A stretch of 64,000 bases of DNA from Paenibacillus campinasensis (GTDB lineage Bacteria > Bacillota > Bacilli > Paenibacillales > Paenibacillaceae). The DNA lies in NCBI RefSeq assembly GCF_002272015.1, contig NZ_NPBY01000049.1:62001-126000 (forward strand), read 5' to 3'. The notes under the pieces are model-generated. The model worked only from the letters and a program-made list of their open reading frames with translations. It made no database searches and was not told the origin of the DNA. The stretch's first letter is position 1, and every line of letters starts with the position of its first letter. This document shows positions 40,863-48,991 of the stretch, piece after piece. The position numbers were made by a program, and so were the translations under genes.

Positions 40863-41612
40863 ATGCTGACAGAAGAGAGATACCGAATCATATTAGAGCG
40901 CTTACAAGAGCGCGGTGTCGTAAAGCTTCAGGAGTTGGTTGAACTGCTGGGAGCTTCGGAATCAACGGTCAGGCGGGATTTGATCGACCTTGAAGAACGC
41001 CGAATGTTAAAGCGTATTCATGGCGGGGCCGCGTTGCCTGGTGACAAGATGCTGGAGCCCGGCATGGACGAGAAATCTTCCAAAAACATTCAAGAAAAAA
41101 ACACTATCGCAAAATTGGCAGCGGAGTTAGTGAGGGATGGCGAAAGCATCTATTTGGATGCGGGGACAACGACCCTTGCGATGATTCCATTCATAAAAGC
41201 AAATAATATTACCGTAGTGACCAACGGTCTGTCTCATATTGAAGCGTTGGTGAGCAAGCGCATCAAGAGCTATTTGCTGGGCGGGATGATGAAGATGCAT
41301 ACAAAGGCTGTCATCGGCAGCATAGCCTTGCAGAATATGGACAACTTTCGCTTTGACCGCTGCTTTCTGGGCGCCAATGGCGTGGATCCTGAGATGGGAT
41401 ATACGACACCGGATCCCGAGGAAGCGCTTGTTAAGCGGCGGGCCCATCAGTTATCGGCAACAAGCTACGTCCTGGCAGATTCCAGCAAAATAGGCGAGGT
41501 GTCTTTTGCCAAGCTGCTGGATATGAATGAAGCCGTGCTGATTACGGAATCCTTATCCGCGTCGTGGAGAAAGGTCATTTCACAGAAAACCAAAATAATT
41601 GAGGGATCATGA
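40863..41612 (+). CDS. fruR: DeoR family fructose operon repressor
   Basis: 249 residues. N-terminal DeoR helix-turn-helix (LQERGVVKLQELVELLGASESTVRRDL, quoted as VKLQELVELLGASESTVRRD), then the DeoR sensor domain with the DAGTTTLAMIPFI and LGANGVDPEMGYTTPDPEEA motifs that bind a sugar phosphate. In Bacillus the fructose 1-phosphate made by the PTS relieves repression. ATG start after GGAGGGGG. It overlaps or abuts fruK, so the three-gene fruRKA operon is translated together. Confidence 0.93.
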   Translation: MLTEERYRIILERLQERGVVKLQELVELLGASESTVRRDLIDLEERRMLKRIHGGAALPGDKMLEPGMDEKSSKNIQEKNTIAKLAAELVRDGESIYLDAGTTTLAMIPFIKANNITVVTNGLSHIEALVSKRIKSYLLGGMMKMHTKAVIGSIALQNMDNFRFDRCFLGANGVDPEMGYTTPDPEEALVKRRAHQLSATSYVLADSSKIGEVSFAKLLDMNEAVLITESLSASWRKVISQKTKIIEGS

Positions 41613-42523
41613 TGATATATACAGTAACATTGAATCCTTCCATCGATTACGTCGTGGAAGTAGAAGAGCTGCAGCTAGGCGGCCTCAATCGAATGACACG
41701 GGATTTAAAGTTTCCCGGCGGCAAGGGGATTAATGTATCCAGGGTGCTGGGACAACTCGGTGCGGAGAATACGGCGCTTGGTTTTTTGGGCGGATTTACG
41801 GGCCGCTTCGTGGATGAGACGTTAACGAAGGGCGGTATCCGCACTGATTTTGTCACGATCCAGGATGATACGCGAGTCAATATTAAGCTCAAGCATGGAG
41901 ATGAGACCGAGGTGAACGGTCTGGGGCCGATGATCCGGGAAGAGGAGGCAGAGGAGCTTGTTCATAAGCTATCCCGGATTCGTGAAGGAGACATCGTGGT
42001 GCTGTCGGGGAGCGCGCCGCCGTCTCTCGGTTCAGATTACTATGATCGCTTAACTTCGGTGTGCAGCACAACCGGTGCTGATTTTGTCATCGACACAACC
42101 GGGGAAGCGCTTCTCAAAGCTTTGAAACATAAACCGCTGCTTGTGAAACCGAATCATCATGAGCTCGCCGAATTGTTCGGTGTGGCGATGGAGACGCAGC
42201 AGCAGCTAGTCACCTACGGCCGAAAGCTGCTGGATATGGGCGCCCAGCATGTTCTTGTATCGATGGCAGGAGAAGGAGCGCTCTTGATTACAGCGGATCG
42301 GGTATTCCATGCGGATGTACCTGCCGGTGCGGTTCGCAATTCCGTAGGGGCAGGGGATTCCATGATTGCCGGGTTTGTAGGAACATTGGCGCTTGGCCAA
42401 GGGCTAATGGAGGCTTTTCGAACCGGCGTTGCTTCGGGAAGCGCGACAGCGTTCTCCGACGATCTGGCGACAAGAAGCCGGATCGAAGAGCTTTGTCCGC
42501 AGGTGAATATAACCGAGTGGTGA
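41612..42523 (+). CDS. fruK: 1-phosphofructokinase
   Basis: Phosphorylates fructose 1-phosphate to fructose 1,6-bisphosphate. The 303-residue PfkB-family enzyme starts MIYTVTLNPSIDYVVEV, has GGKGINVSRVLGQLG (substrate site), KPNHHELAELFG and the catalytic NSVGAGDSMIAGFVG. Two adjacent ATGs are possible; the second is taken because GAGGG then lies 6 bases away, the first overlaps the fruR stop. It stands between the operon's repressor and its transporter, the normal Firmicute order. Confidence 0.95.
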   Translation: MIYTVTLNPSIDYVVEVEELQLGGLNRMTRDLKFPGGKGINVSRVLGQLGAENTALGFLGGFTGRFVDETLTKGGIRTDFVTIQDDTRVNIKLKHGDETEVNGLGPMIREEEAEELVHKLSRIREGDIVVLSGSAPPSLGSDYYDRLTSVCSTTGADFVIDTTGEALLKALKHKPLLVKPNHHELAELFGVAMETQQQLVTYGRKLLDMGAQHVLVSMAGEGALLITADRVFHADVPAGAVRNSVGAGDSMIAGFVGTLALGQGLMEAFRTGVASGSATAFSDDLATRSRIEELCPQVNITEW

Positions 42524-42598
42524 TGCAGGCTTTCATATAGCAAGATGACGGGCAACACGAGAGCATCGCTCTAAATTGAGGACAAGGGAGTGGAACCG

Positions 42599-44560
42599 AT
42601 GAAGATAACGGATTTAATGATCCGCGAAACGATGATCATGGATTTGAAGGCGACATCCAAGGAAGCAGCGATCGATGAGCTGATCGCAAGCCTCACTGCT
42701 AGCGGCCGCATCAACGATCCGGTCTTGTTCAAGGAGATGATCTTAAAGCGGGAGGCCGAATCGAGCACGGGGATCGGGGGAGGCATTGCGATGCCGCATG
42801 CCAAAACAAAGGCCGTCAATGAGCCGACCGTGGTCTTCGCCAAAAGCAACCAAGGCGTAGATTTCGCAGCGCTTGACGGGGAGCCGGCGCATCTGTTCTT
42901 CATGATTGCTGCGCCTGAAGGCGCGGGCAATACCCATTTGCGTACGCTAGCTGCGCTGTCGAAACTGTTAATCGATGCCGAGTTTATCGGCCAGTTAATG
43001 GAGACCAGGACGCCTGATGAAGTTACAGCGCTGTTCGATAGCAAGCAGGCTGAAGCAGCAGCCAAGGCAGAACAAGCTAAGGCAGAAGAAGCCAAAGCCG
43101 AACAGGCCAAGGCGGAGAAGGCAACAGCTTCGCAGGCGAAGAAAGCCGAGAAGGAACACGCGGATATGAATGAGGGAAACGATTTGATCGTAGCGGTCAC
43201 GGCGTGTCCGACCGGCATTGCCCATACGTTCATGGCTGAAGACGCTCTCATTAAGAAGGCTCAAGAGCTGGGCGTCAATATCCGTGTAGAAACCAATGGC
43301 TCTGAAGGGGCAGGAAATGTGCTGACAGAGGATGAAATTCGGCGCGCGAAAGGGGTTATCATCGCTGCAGACAAAAAGGTGGAAATGTCCAGGTTTGACG
43401 GAAAGCCTGTGCTGCAGAGGCCAGTCAGTGATGGCATCCGCAAACCGGAGGAGCTGATTCGCAAAGCGCTGGCAGGAGATGCCCCGATTTATCACAGTAG
43501 CGGCGGCGCGGACGCACAGGAGGATGGCGAGAAGAGCGGAATTGGAAGCAAAATATACAAGGATCTGATGAACGGAATCTCCCATATGCTTCCGTTTGTT
43601 GTTGGCGGAGGCATTCTGCTGGCTGTTTCATTCCTGTTGGAGCAGCTGGCGGGCGCTGACCATCCGCTTGTCCAGCTGCTCCAGACCATTGGCGGAGGCG
43701 AAGGGGCCTTTCATTTCCTGATCCCGGTACTGGCTGGATTCATTGCGATCAGCATCGGCGATCGTCCAGCTTTAATGCCTGGCATGGTCGGGGGATTGAT
43801 CGCATTGAATTCGAGCTCGGGCTTCCTTGGCGGACTGGCAGCCGGATTCCTGGCGGGGTATGTCGTGATTCTGCTTCGCAAGTGGTTTACCGGCCTGCCG
43901 AGAGCGCTGGATGGACTGAAACCGATACTGCTGTACCCGGTGTTAGGGTTGCTCATCACCGGAACAATCATGTTCTACCTCTTCTCCCCGTTGTTCAGTT
44001 GGCTGAACCTGGGCATGGTAGACATCCTGAACAATCTGGGAACCGCCAATGCGGTTATCCTTGGCCTTGTGCTTGGAGGCATGATGTCTATTGACATGGG
44101 CGGCCCCTTTAACAAGGCGGCCTACACGTTCGCGATCGGGGTATTTGCCTCTAGCGGCAACACGAATGGAGCTATGATGGCCGCTGTTATGGCTGGAGGG
44201 ATGGTGCCTCCGCTTGCGATTGCATTGGCAACAACCTTCTTCAAACCGAAGTTTACAGAGCAGGAACGCAAATCAGGCATAACAAACTATGTTATGGGAT
44301 TATCCTTCATTACGGAAGGGGCGATTCCGTTTGCAGCAGCCGACCCGCTGCGAGTGCTCACTTCCTGTATTCTCGGCTCGGCGGTTGCTGGCGGATTGAC
44401 CCAGCTGTGGAGCATTAATGTGCCGGCACCACACGGAGGCATATTTGTGGCCGCACTGGCTAATCATGCGATGCTCTTCCTGCTGGCCGTAGCGATTGGG
44501 GCTGTTATTTCAGCCATGCTGCTTGGCGTTTGGAAGAAAACGCTTGAATCGAAATCATAA
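42599..44560 (+). CDS. fruA: Fructose-specific PTS enzyme IIABC
   Basis: 653 residues that take up fructose as fructose 1-phosphate. Order A-B-C: EIIA (1-145) with phospho-His67 in GGGIAMPHAKT; EIIB (about 193-290) with phospho-Cys203 in VTACPTGIAHTFMA; membrane EIIC (about 310-650) with some nine helices, including PFVVGGGILLAVSFLLEQL and MSIDMGGPFNKAAY. The A-B linker (151-190) is an unusually regular AEQAKAEEAKAE repeat, probably a rigid charged helix. The ATG at 42599 is preferred, since AAGGGAG is too close to the GTG three codons upstream. Confidence 0.96.
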   Translation: MKITDLMIRETMIMDLKATSKEAAIDELIASLTASGRINDPVLFKEMILKREAESSTGIGGGIAMPHAKTKAVNEPTVVFAKSNQGVDFAALDGEPAHLFFMIAAPEGAGNTHLRTLAALSKLLIDAEFIGQLMETRTPDEVTALFDSKQAEAAAKAEQAKAEEAKAEQAKAEKATASQAKKAEKEHADMNEGNDLIVAVTACPTGIAHTFMAEDALIKKAQELGVNIRVETNGSEGAGNVLTEDEIRRAKGVIIAADKKVEMSRFDGKPVLQRPVSDGIRKPEELIRKALAGDAPIYHSSGGADAQEDGEKSGIGSKIYKDLMNGISHMLPFVVGGGILLAVSFLLEQLAGADHPLVQLLQTIGGGEGAFHFLIPVLAGFIAISIGDRPALMPGMVGGLIALNSSSGFLGGLAAGFLAGYVVILLRKWFTGLPRALDGLKPILLYPVLGLLITGTIMFYLFSPLFSWLNLGMVDILNNLGTANAVILGLVLGGMMSIDMGGPFNKAAYTFAIGVFASSGNTNGAMMAAVMAGGMVPPLAIALATTFFKPKFTEQERKSGITNYVMGLSFITEGAIPFAAADPLRVLTSCILGSAVAGGLTQLWSINVPAPHGGIFVAALANHAMLFLLAVAIGAVISAMLLGVWKKTLESKS

Positions 44561-44624
44561 AATCACTTCAGCGCAGGGTTACGAGATGGATGTAACCTGA
44601 CCACCATCATCGATGGGGATCGAA

Positions 44625-44667
44625 ACGATCCGGAATGAGGGCCAACCTTTTCCGGGTCGTTTTTTTA
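44625..44667 (+). terminator. Rho-independent terminator of the fru operon
   Basis: A 9-bp stem ACGATCCGG/CCGGGTCGT encloses an 18-base loop, followed by seven T residues. Confidence 0.8.
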
Positions 44668-44730
44668 TGTGTAAACGCTGCTGCATGAACAGTACAGAGG
44701 GAAGGTGTCCGTTATGTCTCTAATATTACT

Positions 44731-44759
44731 TTGACAGACATAGTTATATGCGTTATATT
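44731..44759 (+). promoter_or_regulatory. Sigma-A promoter of the padR operon
   Basis: Perfect TTGACA (44731-44736), 17-base spacer, TATATT (44754-44759). An inverted repeat ATGTCT (44714) / AGACAT (44736) overlaps the -35 and resembles the ATGT-ACAT core bound by PadR repressors, suggesting autoregulation. Confidence 0.7.
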
Positions 44760-44793
44760 GTACCTGTGTTGTTAATAAGGGGGTTACAGCCTA

Positions 44794-45159
44794 ATGGAGT
44801 CGTTACATAACAGTGATCTGGTTCGCGGGAACATCGACGCCTTTATTTTGCGGGTACTGCTGGATGCGGATAATTACGGCTATCAGATTATTAAAGAGCT
44901 TGGCATTCGCAGTGGCGGCAGATTTGAGCTCAAAGAGCCCACGCTATATTCGAGTCTACGCAGGCTGGAGCAGCAGGGGCTGATCCGATCCTATTGGGGC
45001 CAGGAGACGCAAGGCGGCCGCCGCAAATATTACACGCTTACCCCCGATGGCCGGGAGCGATTTAAGGTGAAATGGCAGGAATGGCAAGCTGCACGAGCCA
45101 TTATTGATGTTCTCATTGGAGATGGAAAGGAGCTGGCATCAGGTGACGGACAGAAATGA
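44794..45159 (+). CDS. PadR family transcriptional regulator
   Basis: 121 residues. Winged helix of the PadR type: GNIDAFILRVLLDADNYGYQI, FELKEPTLYSSLRRLEQQGL, GGRRKYYTLTPDGRERF. A short C-terminal helix serves for dimerisation. PadR proteins are usually ligand-sensing repressors of nearby genes. The next gene starts inside its 3' end, so the three genes 44794-46426 are one operon. The partner carries a HAAS/permease-prefix domain, a pairing often seen in Firmicute envelope-stress modules. The inducer is unknown. Confidence 0.92.
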   Translation: MESLHNSDLVRGNIDAFILRVLLDADNYGYQIIKELGIRSGGRFELKEPTLYSSLRRLEQQGLIRSYWGQETQGGRRKYYTLTPDGRERFKVKWQEWQAARAIIDVLIGDGKELASGDGQK

Positions 45160-45823
45160 TCTGAATCTTTTTGTAGACCGATTATTTGCCAACAAGCGCA
45201 AGACGAAAGCTGTGATGGAGCTGAAACAGGAGATTCTCAGCAATCTGGAAGCGAAGGTCGCAGACTGTATGAGCAGCGGTATGGATTATCAGGAAGCCAT
45301 CAGTCAGGCGATCCGGGATCTGGACGATATCGACAGCATTATTGACGACAAGCAGACGGTGTATATTCATCGTTATCGATATGATGTCATGCAGGGAGCG
45401 TTGCTGTATGTTTTCATCGCCTGGATTGTGACCATTCCCGCCAGGCTCACCCTCTCAGGCGTGATGGTGAACACACTGTTCATGGTGCTCGGGATAGCGG
45501 GCGGCGTGCTGCTGCTTACGATGCTGCAGAAAGGCTTTCCCAGCTCGGCTGAAATCGATCAGGTAGATACCGGCAAGATTGGGCGGATGATTCGAAGAGT
45601 GTGGATATTATGGGGGCTGTTTGCTATCGTGATAACCGGATACAGTCTTCTCATTAAGTTTGGCTCAGATCTATGGTTTGGGCGACAGGTAGGTTTTAGC
45701 GGGCCTTATGATTTCTATGAAACGATGCTGCAGCTTGTTCTTCCGCTGACAACGATCATTATTCCGCTGGCAACGCGAAAGGCGGGGCAGTATATCACGA
45801 AGTATGAGGTGAAGCAGTCATGA
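45143..45823 (+). CDS. Membrane protein with HAAS/permease prefix domain
   Basis: 226 residues from a GTG start that overlaps padR by 17 bases, with AAGGAG 10 bases upstream. Residues 1-75 are a helical cytoplasmic domain (FVDRLFANKRKTKAVMELKQEIL, quoted as KTKAVMELKQEILSNLEAKV, then YQEAISQAIRDLDDIDSII), the HAAS or permease-prefix type found beside PadR regulators. Then come four membrane helices (about 90-112, 115-132, 155-175, 195-212). Such proteins are thought to be regulated with PadR, perhaps as membrane sensors. It overlaps the next gene by 4 bases (ATGA). Confidence 0.82.
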   Translation: MTDRNDLNLFVDRLFANKRKTKAVMELKQEILSNLEAKVADCMSSGMDYQEAISQAIRDLDDIDSIIDDKQTVYIHRYRYDVMQGALLYVFIAWIVTIPARLTLSGVMVNTLFMVLGIAGGVLLLTMLQKGFPSSAEIDQVDTGKIGRMIRRVWILWGLFAIVITGYSLLIKFGSDLWFGRQVGFSGPYDFYETMLQLVLPLTTIIIPLATRKAGQYITKYEVKQS

Positions 45824-46173
45824 GACGTACAGGCGTATGGATTGTCGTGCTTCTGGTGGTCGGCATGATCGGGTTGGCCGTCATGGAAGGTTACGTGAAG
45901 CCCAAGCTTGATAGGCAGGCTAAGCAGTATGAAATGGACCAGAATGATCCCCTCACCCATCACATTGAGCCCACTTTGGCTTATGCCAGCCCATATATGG
46001 GGGATGCGGGGAATTTGATCAACTTGAACGCTTCTCTTCCGTTTCGGAATATAGGGCGGACGTTCCAGCTATATCCCGAAGTGTTGACGGCAGAAATCCG
46101 GTACCAGACTGCCGCTGGCGATACGGACCCGCATAAGCTGAAGGAAATTCTTCTATATAATGCAACGGCATAA
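45820..46173 (+). pseudogene. Membrane-anchored protein, N-terminal part, frameshifted
   Basis: 117 codons up to a premature TAA. A single membrane helix (GVWIVVLLVVGMIGLAVM) is followed by an outside domain (NLINLNASLPFRNIGRTFQL). The frame fails exactly at a 13-base tandem duplication (46157-46182). Removing one copy joins it to the next feature and gives a protein of 197 residues, so this is one gene broken by a duplication. The intact domain has the look of DUF4825-type extracytoplasmic modules that accompany PadR/HAAS operons, but that name is tentative. Confidence 0.75.
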
Positions 46174-46182
46174 TGCAACGGC
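46157..46182 (+). repeat. 13-bp perfect tandem duplication causing a frameshift
   Basis: ATAATGCAACGGC occurs twice in direct succession (46157-46169 and 46170-46182). Because 13 is not a multiple of three, the copy shifts the reading frame and creates TAA at 46171-46173. Confidence 0.95.
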
Positions 46183-46426
46183 GAATTTCGTTATGATCGA
46201 TAATCTCGAGAAGCTGAAGTTTGTGTTCGAGGATGAGACTGTGTTTGTGGCGGACAGGGAGCTGGTGGAATCCTGGTATGGAGAAGAAGGAAGTTTATCC
46301 GTGCTTCGGGATGCCGAGGTCTGGGAAGAGCAGATCCGCGACAGGCTGCGTGATGCGGATTATGTATGGAATTTTGCTGAACGGGTCCTGCATCTGGAAG
46401 AGTTTCAGGCGGCAAGCGGACAATAA
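46160..46426 (+). pseudogene. Membrane-anchored protein, C-terminal part, out of frame
   Basis: Continues the preceding gene after the duplication. It encodes NATANFVMIDNLEKLKFVFE and then ETVFVADRELVESWYGEEGS, a beta-rich end typical of small extracytoplasmic domains. The ATG at 46160 lies inside the duplicated unit and has no ribosome binding site. A terminator follows at 46484. Without the extra 13 bases this forms the last 80 or so residues of the full-length protein. Confidence 0.75.
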
Positions 46427-46483
46427 GGCCTGTGTTTATTCGGCATAAGCTAATCATCCGTGCTTGACATCATAACGCAATAG

Positions 46484-46537
46484 AACCGGAGATGCACAGC
46501 TGGCTTTTGTTTGAACCCCATGTGCGCTCCGGTTTTT
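46484..46537 (+). terminator. Rho-independent terminator of the padR operon
   Basis: AACCGGAG pairs with CTCCGGTT, with an inner GCACA/TGTGC stem, followed by TTTTT. Confidence 0.75.
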
Positions 46538-46570
46538 CGTTGGTTCATCGGACTTATCCCCGGCTGTCAT

Positions 46571-48055
46571 TCAGCGTTGTTCCGCTGTGATGCCATGCAG
46601 GCTGTCGATCGTCCGTTCAATGGATATGCCGTCTTCCCCCTTCACATATTGATCGAAAAATGCCGCCGTCACTTCATTAACCGAATGGTGCAGCTGCCGG
46701 GGAGACGTGCTGTTCAGCGCAAGCAGCGGCGAGAACAGATAGAAATCGGTAAAGCTCATATGGTCGGCTTTGGCCAATACGATAGAATACGCTGAATCTC
46801 CGGAAGCAGCATGGTTGCGCCTGGAAGTCATCTCGGCCCAGAAGGCTTCGTATTCCTCGCGGCTGCTGCCGGACGCTTCGATGGCTTCATCCAAAGACTG
46901 GACAAAATTTTCGTAATCGATGCTTGTGTCCGCGTTCATCTGCATATAGGGTCTGTCAAAGCCTTCTTCCGGAATCGGCTGTCCGTACAGCGCGCCATCC
47001 ATATTCAAGGAGGCTTTTATCCGGGGATCCTCCATCAGCATCTGTGCGGCAGTTGCTCCGCCGAAGGAGTGGCCAAACATGCCCACCTTGTCCATATCCA
47101 TGCGGCCTGACAGGAAATGCTCCTCTTCCGCCGGGCTTACGCGCTCCAAATAATCAAGTACAAACTTGATGTCCTCAACCCACAGCCGGTTTTTGGCCTC
47201 ATAAGCTTCAAAGCCCGACAGGTTATCCAGCTTCAACATGGCCGTATGATCCGGGAAGACGACGGCAGCAGCGTCATAAGGGTGATCGATGCCAACTACG
47301 ATGTAGCCCCGGCTTGCCAGGTCCTCAACCTGAAACGTGTTCTGATTGCGAAAGCCAGTCAATCCATGGGAGAAAAGCAGCACAGGATAGCGCTCCTGAT
47401 CTAGAGCGACTTCAGCTTCCCAGTAGGCATGGGTTTTCACATATCGCAACTGGCTCATCAGGAACGGAGGTATGGAGATCGCTTGCTCTAAGCCTTCCAA
47501 TATAACGGGGAGATGCTCGATATAATCGGCCCTCTTGTCATGGGGACGCTCCTCGACGCTGGCAGGATACCAGATCTGAAGCGCCAGCCTTCGGTGGTCG
47601 GATGGATCCTCCGTATGGGGCTCATCTCTACGCTCGTCTACGAGAATCAAGGAGGTTGTCCCGACGCCGTGCGGTCCGCTTGGTGTGGCAAATGCGAACA
47701 CCGGAAGCAGGGACGGAAGCGCCACAGAAACGCCGGTGTACATCACAAGCAGCAGCACCGTAACACAGGTCCGCAGCCAGCGGATGCCGAAGCGGGGTCC
47801 TGGGCGTGGTTGCCGGGAGCGCTTGTGCTTGCTTAGGATCAGATCAAGTGCTGACAGTCCCAGCAGTACGCTTGCCGCATACACGGGGATCATCTGCCAG
47901 CGGAAGCCCTCGGCCACCATCTGGATCATACTCAGCAGCGCCGTTATTCCGGCTGCCGCAGCGCGCAGCCTTAACGGATGCCTGCTTGGCCAGAGCGTGC
48001 AGATGATAAGCAGTCCGAGGTTAACGATAAGCAGTAAGATTTCGAAAGTACGCAT
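46571..48055 (-). CDS. Membrane-bound alpha/beta hydrolase (PAF-acetylhydrolase-like)
   Basis: 494 residues. The N-terminal 130 residues hold four membrane helices (FEILLLIVNLGLLIICTLWP, two more to residue 70, then TCVTVLLLVMYTGVSVALPS). The rest is an alpha/beta hydrolase like the platelet-activating-factor acetylhydrolase isoform II family. It has the oxyanion stretch PVLLFSHGLTGFRNQN, nucleophile Ser in GMFGHSFGGATAA, the acid in the LNMDGALYG region and a His late in the protein (HHSVNE or KADHMSF). Such enzymes hydrolyse short acyl esters of lipids. Membrane attachment suggests lipid substrates. Monocistronic. Confidence 0.87.
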   Translation of the reverse strand: MRTFEILLLIVNLGLLIICTLWPSRHPLRLRAAAAGITALLSMIQMVAEGFRWQMIPVYAASVLLGLSALDLILSKHKRSRQPRPGPRFGIRWLRTCVTVLLLVMYTGVSVALPSLLPVFAFATPSGPHGVGTTSLILVDERRDEPHTEDPSDHRRLALQIWYPASVEERPHDKRADYIEHLPVILEGLEQAISIPPFLMSQLRYVKTHAYWEAEVALDQERYPVLLFSHGLTGFRNQNTFQVEDLASRGYIVVGIDHPYDAAAVVFPDHTAMLKLDNLSGFEAYEAKNRLWVEDIKFVLDYLERVSPAEEEHFLSGRMDMDKVGMFGHSFGGATAAQMLMEDPRIKASLNMDGALYGQPIPEEGFDRPYMQMNADTSIDYENFVQSLDEAIEASGSSREEYEAFWAEMTSRRNHAASGDSAYSIVLAKADHMSFTDFYLFSPLLALNSTSPRQLHHSVNEVTAAFFDQYVKGEDGISIERTIDSLHGITAEQR

Positions 48056-48235
48056 ATTGATCCTCCATATTTACATCATATCACGATCATATCAAGCCAA
48101 CCTGTCCTCGGGTTGTAGTCAACCTTACATAAAACTTAAATTTGTGAAAACAGCAGCCTGAATTCGCGGAGTATCGTGTATATTGGGCTGATAGGAAGCA
48201 GCGGTCAGCCGTTAACTGTTGGGGAGGAAATCACT

Positions 48236-48991
48236 GTGGAATTTCAAGTAAAACGTCAGAAGAAGCATACGATACTTGTCGCCGATGACGAGACGGAAAT
48301 CGTGGAGCTGCTCCGGCTGTTTCTGGAACGGGAGCACTACCGGGTACTGGAAGCCTATTCCGGCCGTGAGGCCTGGCATATCCTTTCGCAGGAGCATGTG
48401 GATTTGGCCCTGGTTGATATTATGATGCCGGAGCTGGATGGCTTTCAGCTCATTGCCCGCATCCGCGAGAAGCTCCGCCTTCCGGTCATTATCGTGTCAG
48501 CCAAGACGGGCGACGTGGATAAAGTTACCGGACTTGCGCTTGGAGCCGATGACTTTATTTCCAAGCCGTTCAGTCCGATTGAGGTGGTCGCCAGGATCAA
48601 GGCGCAGCTGCGGCGCTACTATGAGTTAAACGAGGGGAGGCCGCTTGTCCCCGGGGCCGATCAGCCTCCGCCTTCAAGGACGGTATGCGGTCCGCTAACG
48701 CTGGACCACCGTGCCTGTATGCTGTACAAGCGGGGGGAGGCCGTTCAGCTTGGACCGCTCGAGTACAAGCTGCTACAGCTGTTCATGGGCGCGCCCGGAC
48801 GGATATTTACGAAGCGGCAAATCTATGAAGCTGTGTGGAATGAGCCTTATTTTGAGGACAGCAACACCGTGATGGTGCAGATCAGCAGGCTGAGGGACAA
48901 GCTGGAGGACAATGCCCGCGATCCGCGTTTTCTCGTTACGATCAAGGGTCTTGGCTATAAACTGGCGCTCCAGGGGGATGATTTCAGATGA
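48236..48991 (+). CDS. OmpR-family response regulator
   Basis: 251 residues. Receiver domain with the acidic pair Asp17-Asp18 (LVADDE), phospho-acceptor Asp61 (LVDIMMPELDGF), Thr/Ser switch in IIVSAKTGD and Lys in ISKPF; then a Pro-rich linker (about 138-150) and a C-terminal winged helix (EYKLLQLFMGAPGRIFTKRQ, then NTVMVQISRLRDKLED). GTG start with GGGGAGG 8 bases upstream. It overlaps the kinase gene by 4 bases, a standard two-component pair. No specific regulon can be assigned; the divergent membrane hydrolase may be a target. Confidence 0.94.
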   Translation: MEFQVKRQKKHTILVADDETEIVELLRLFLEREHYRVLEAYSGREAWHILSQEHVDLALVDIMMPELDGFQLIARIREKLRLPVIIVSAKTGDVDKVTGLALGADDFISKPFSPIEVVARIKAQLRRYYELNEGRPLVPGADQPPPSRTVCGPLTLDHRACMLYKRGEAVQLGPLEYKLLQLFMGAPGRIFTKRQIYEAVWNEPYFEDSNTVMVQISRLRDKLEDNARDPRFLVTIKGLGYKLALQGDDFR

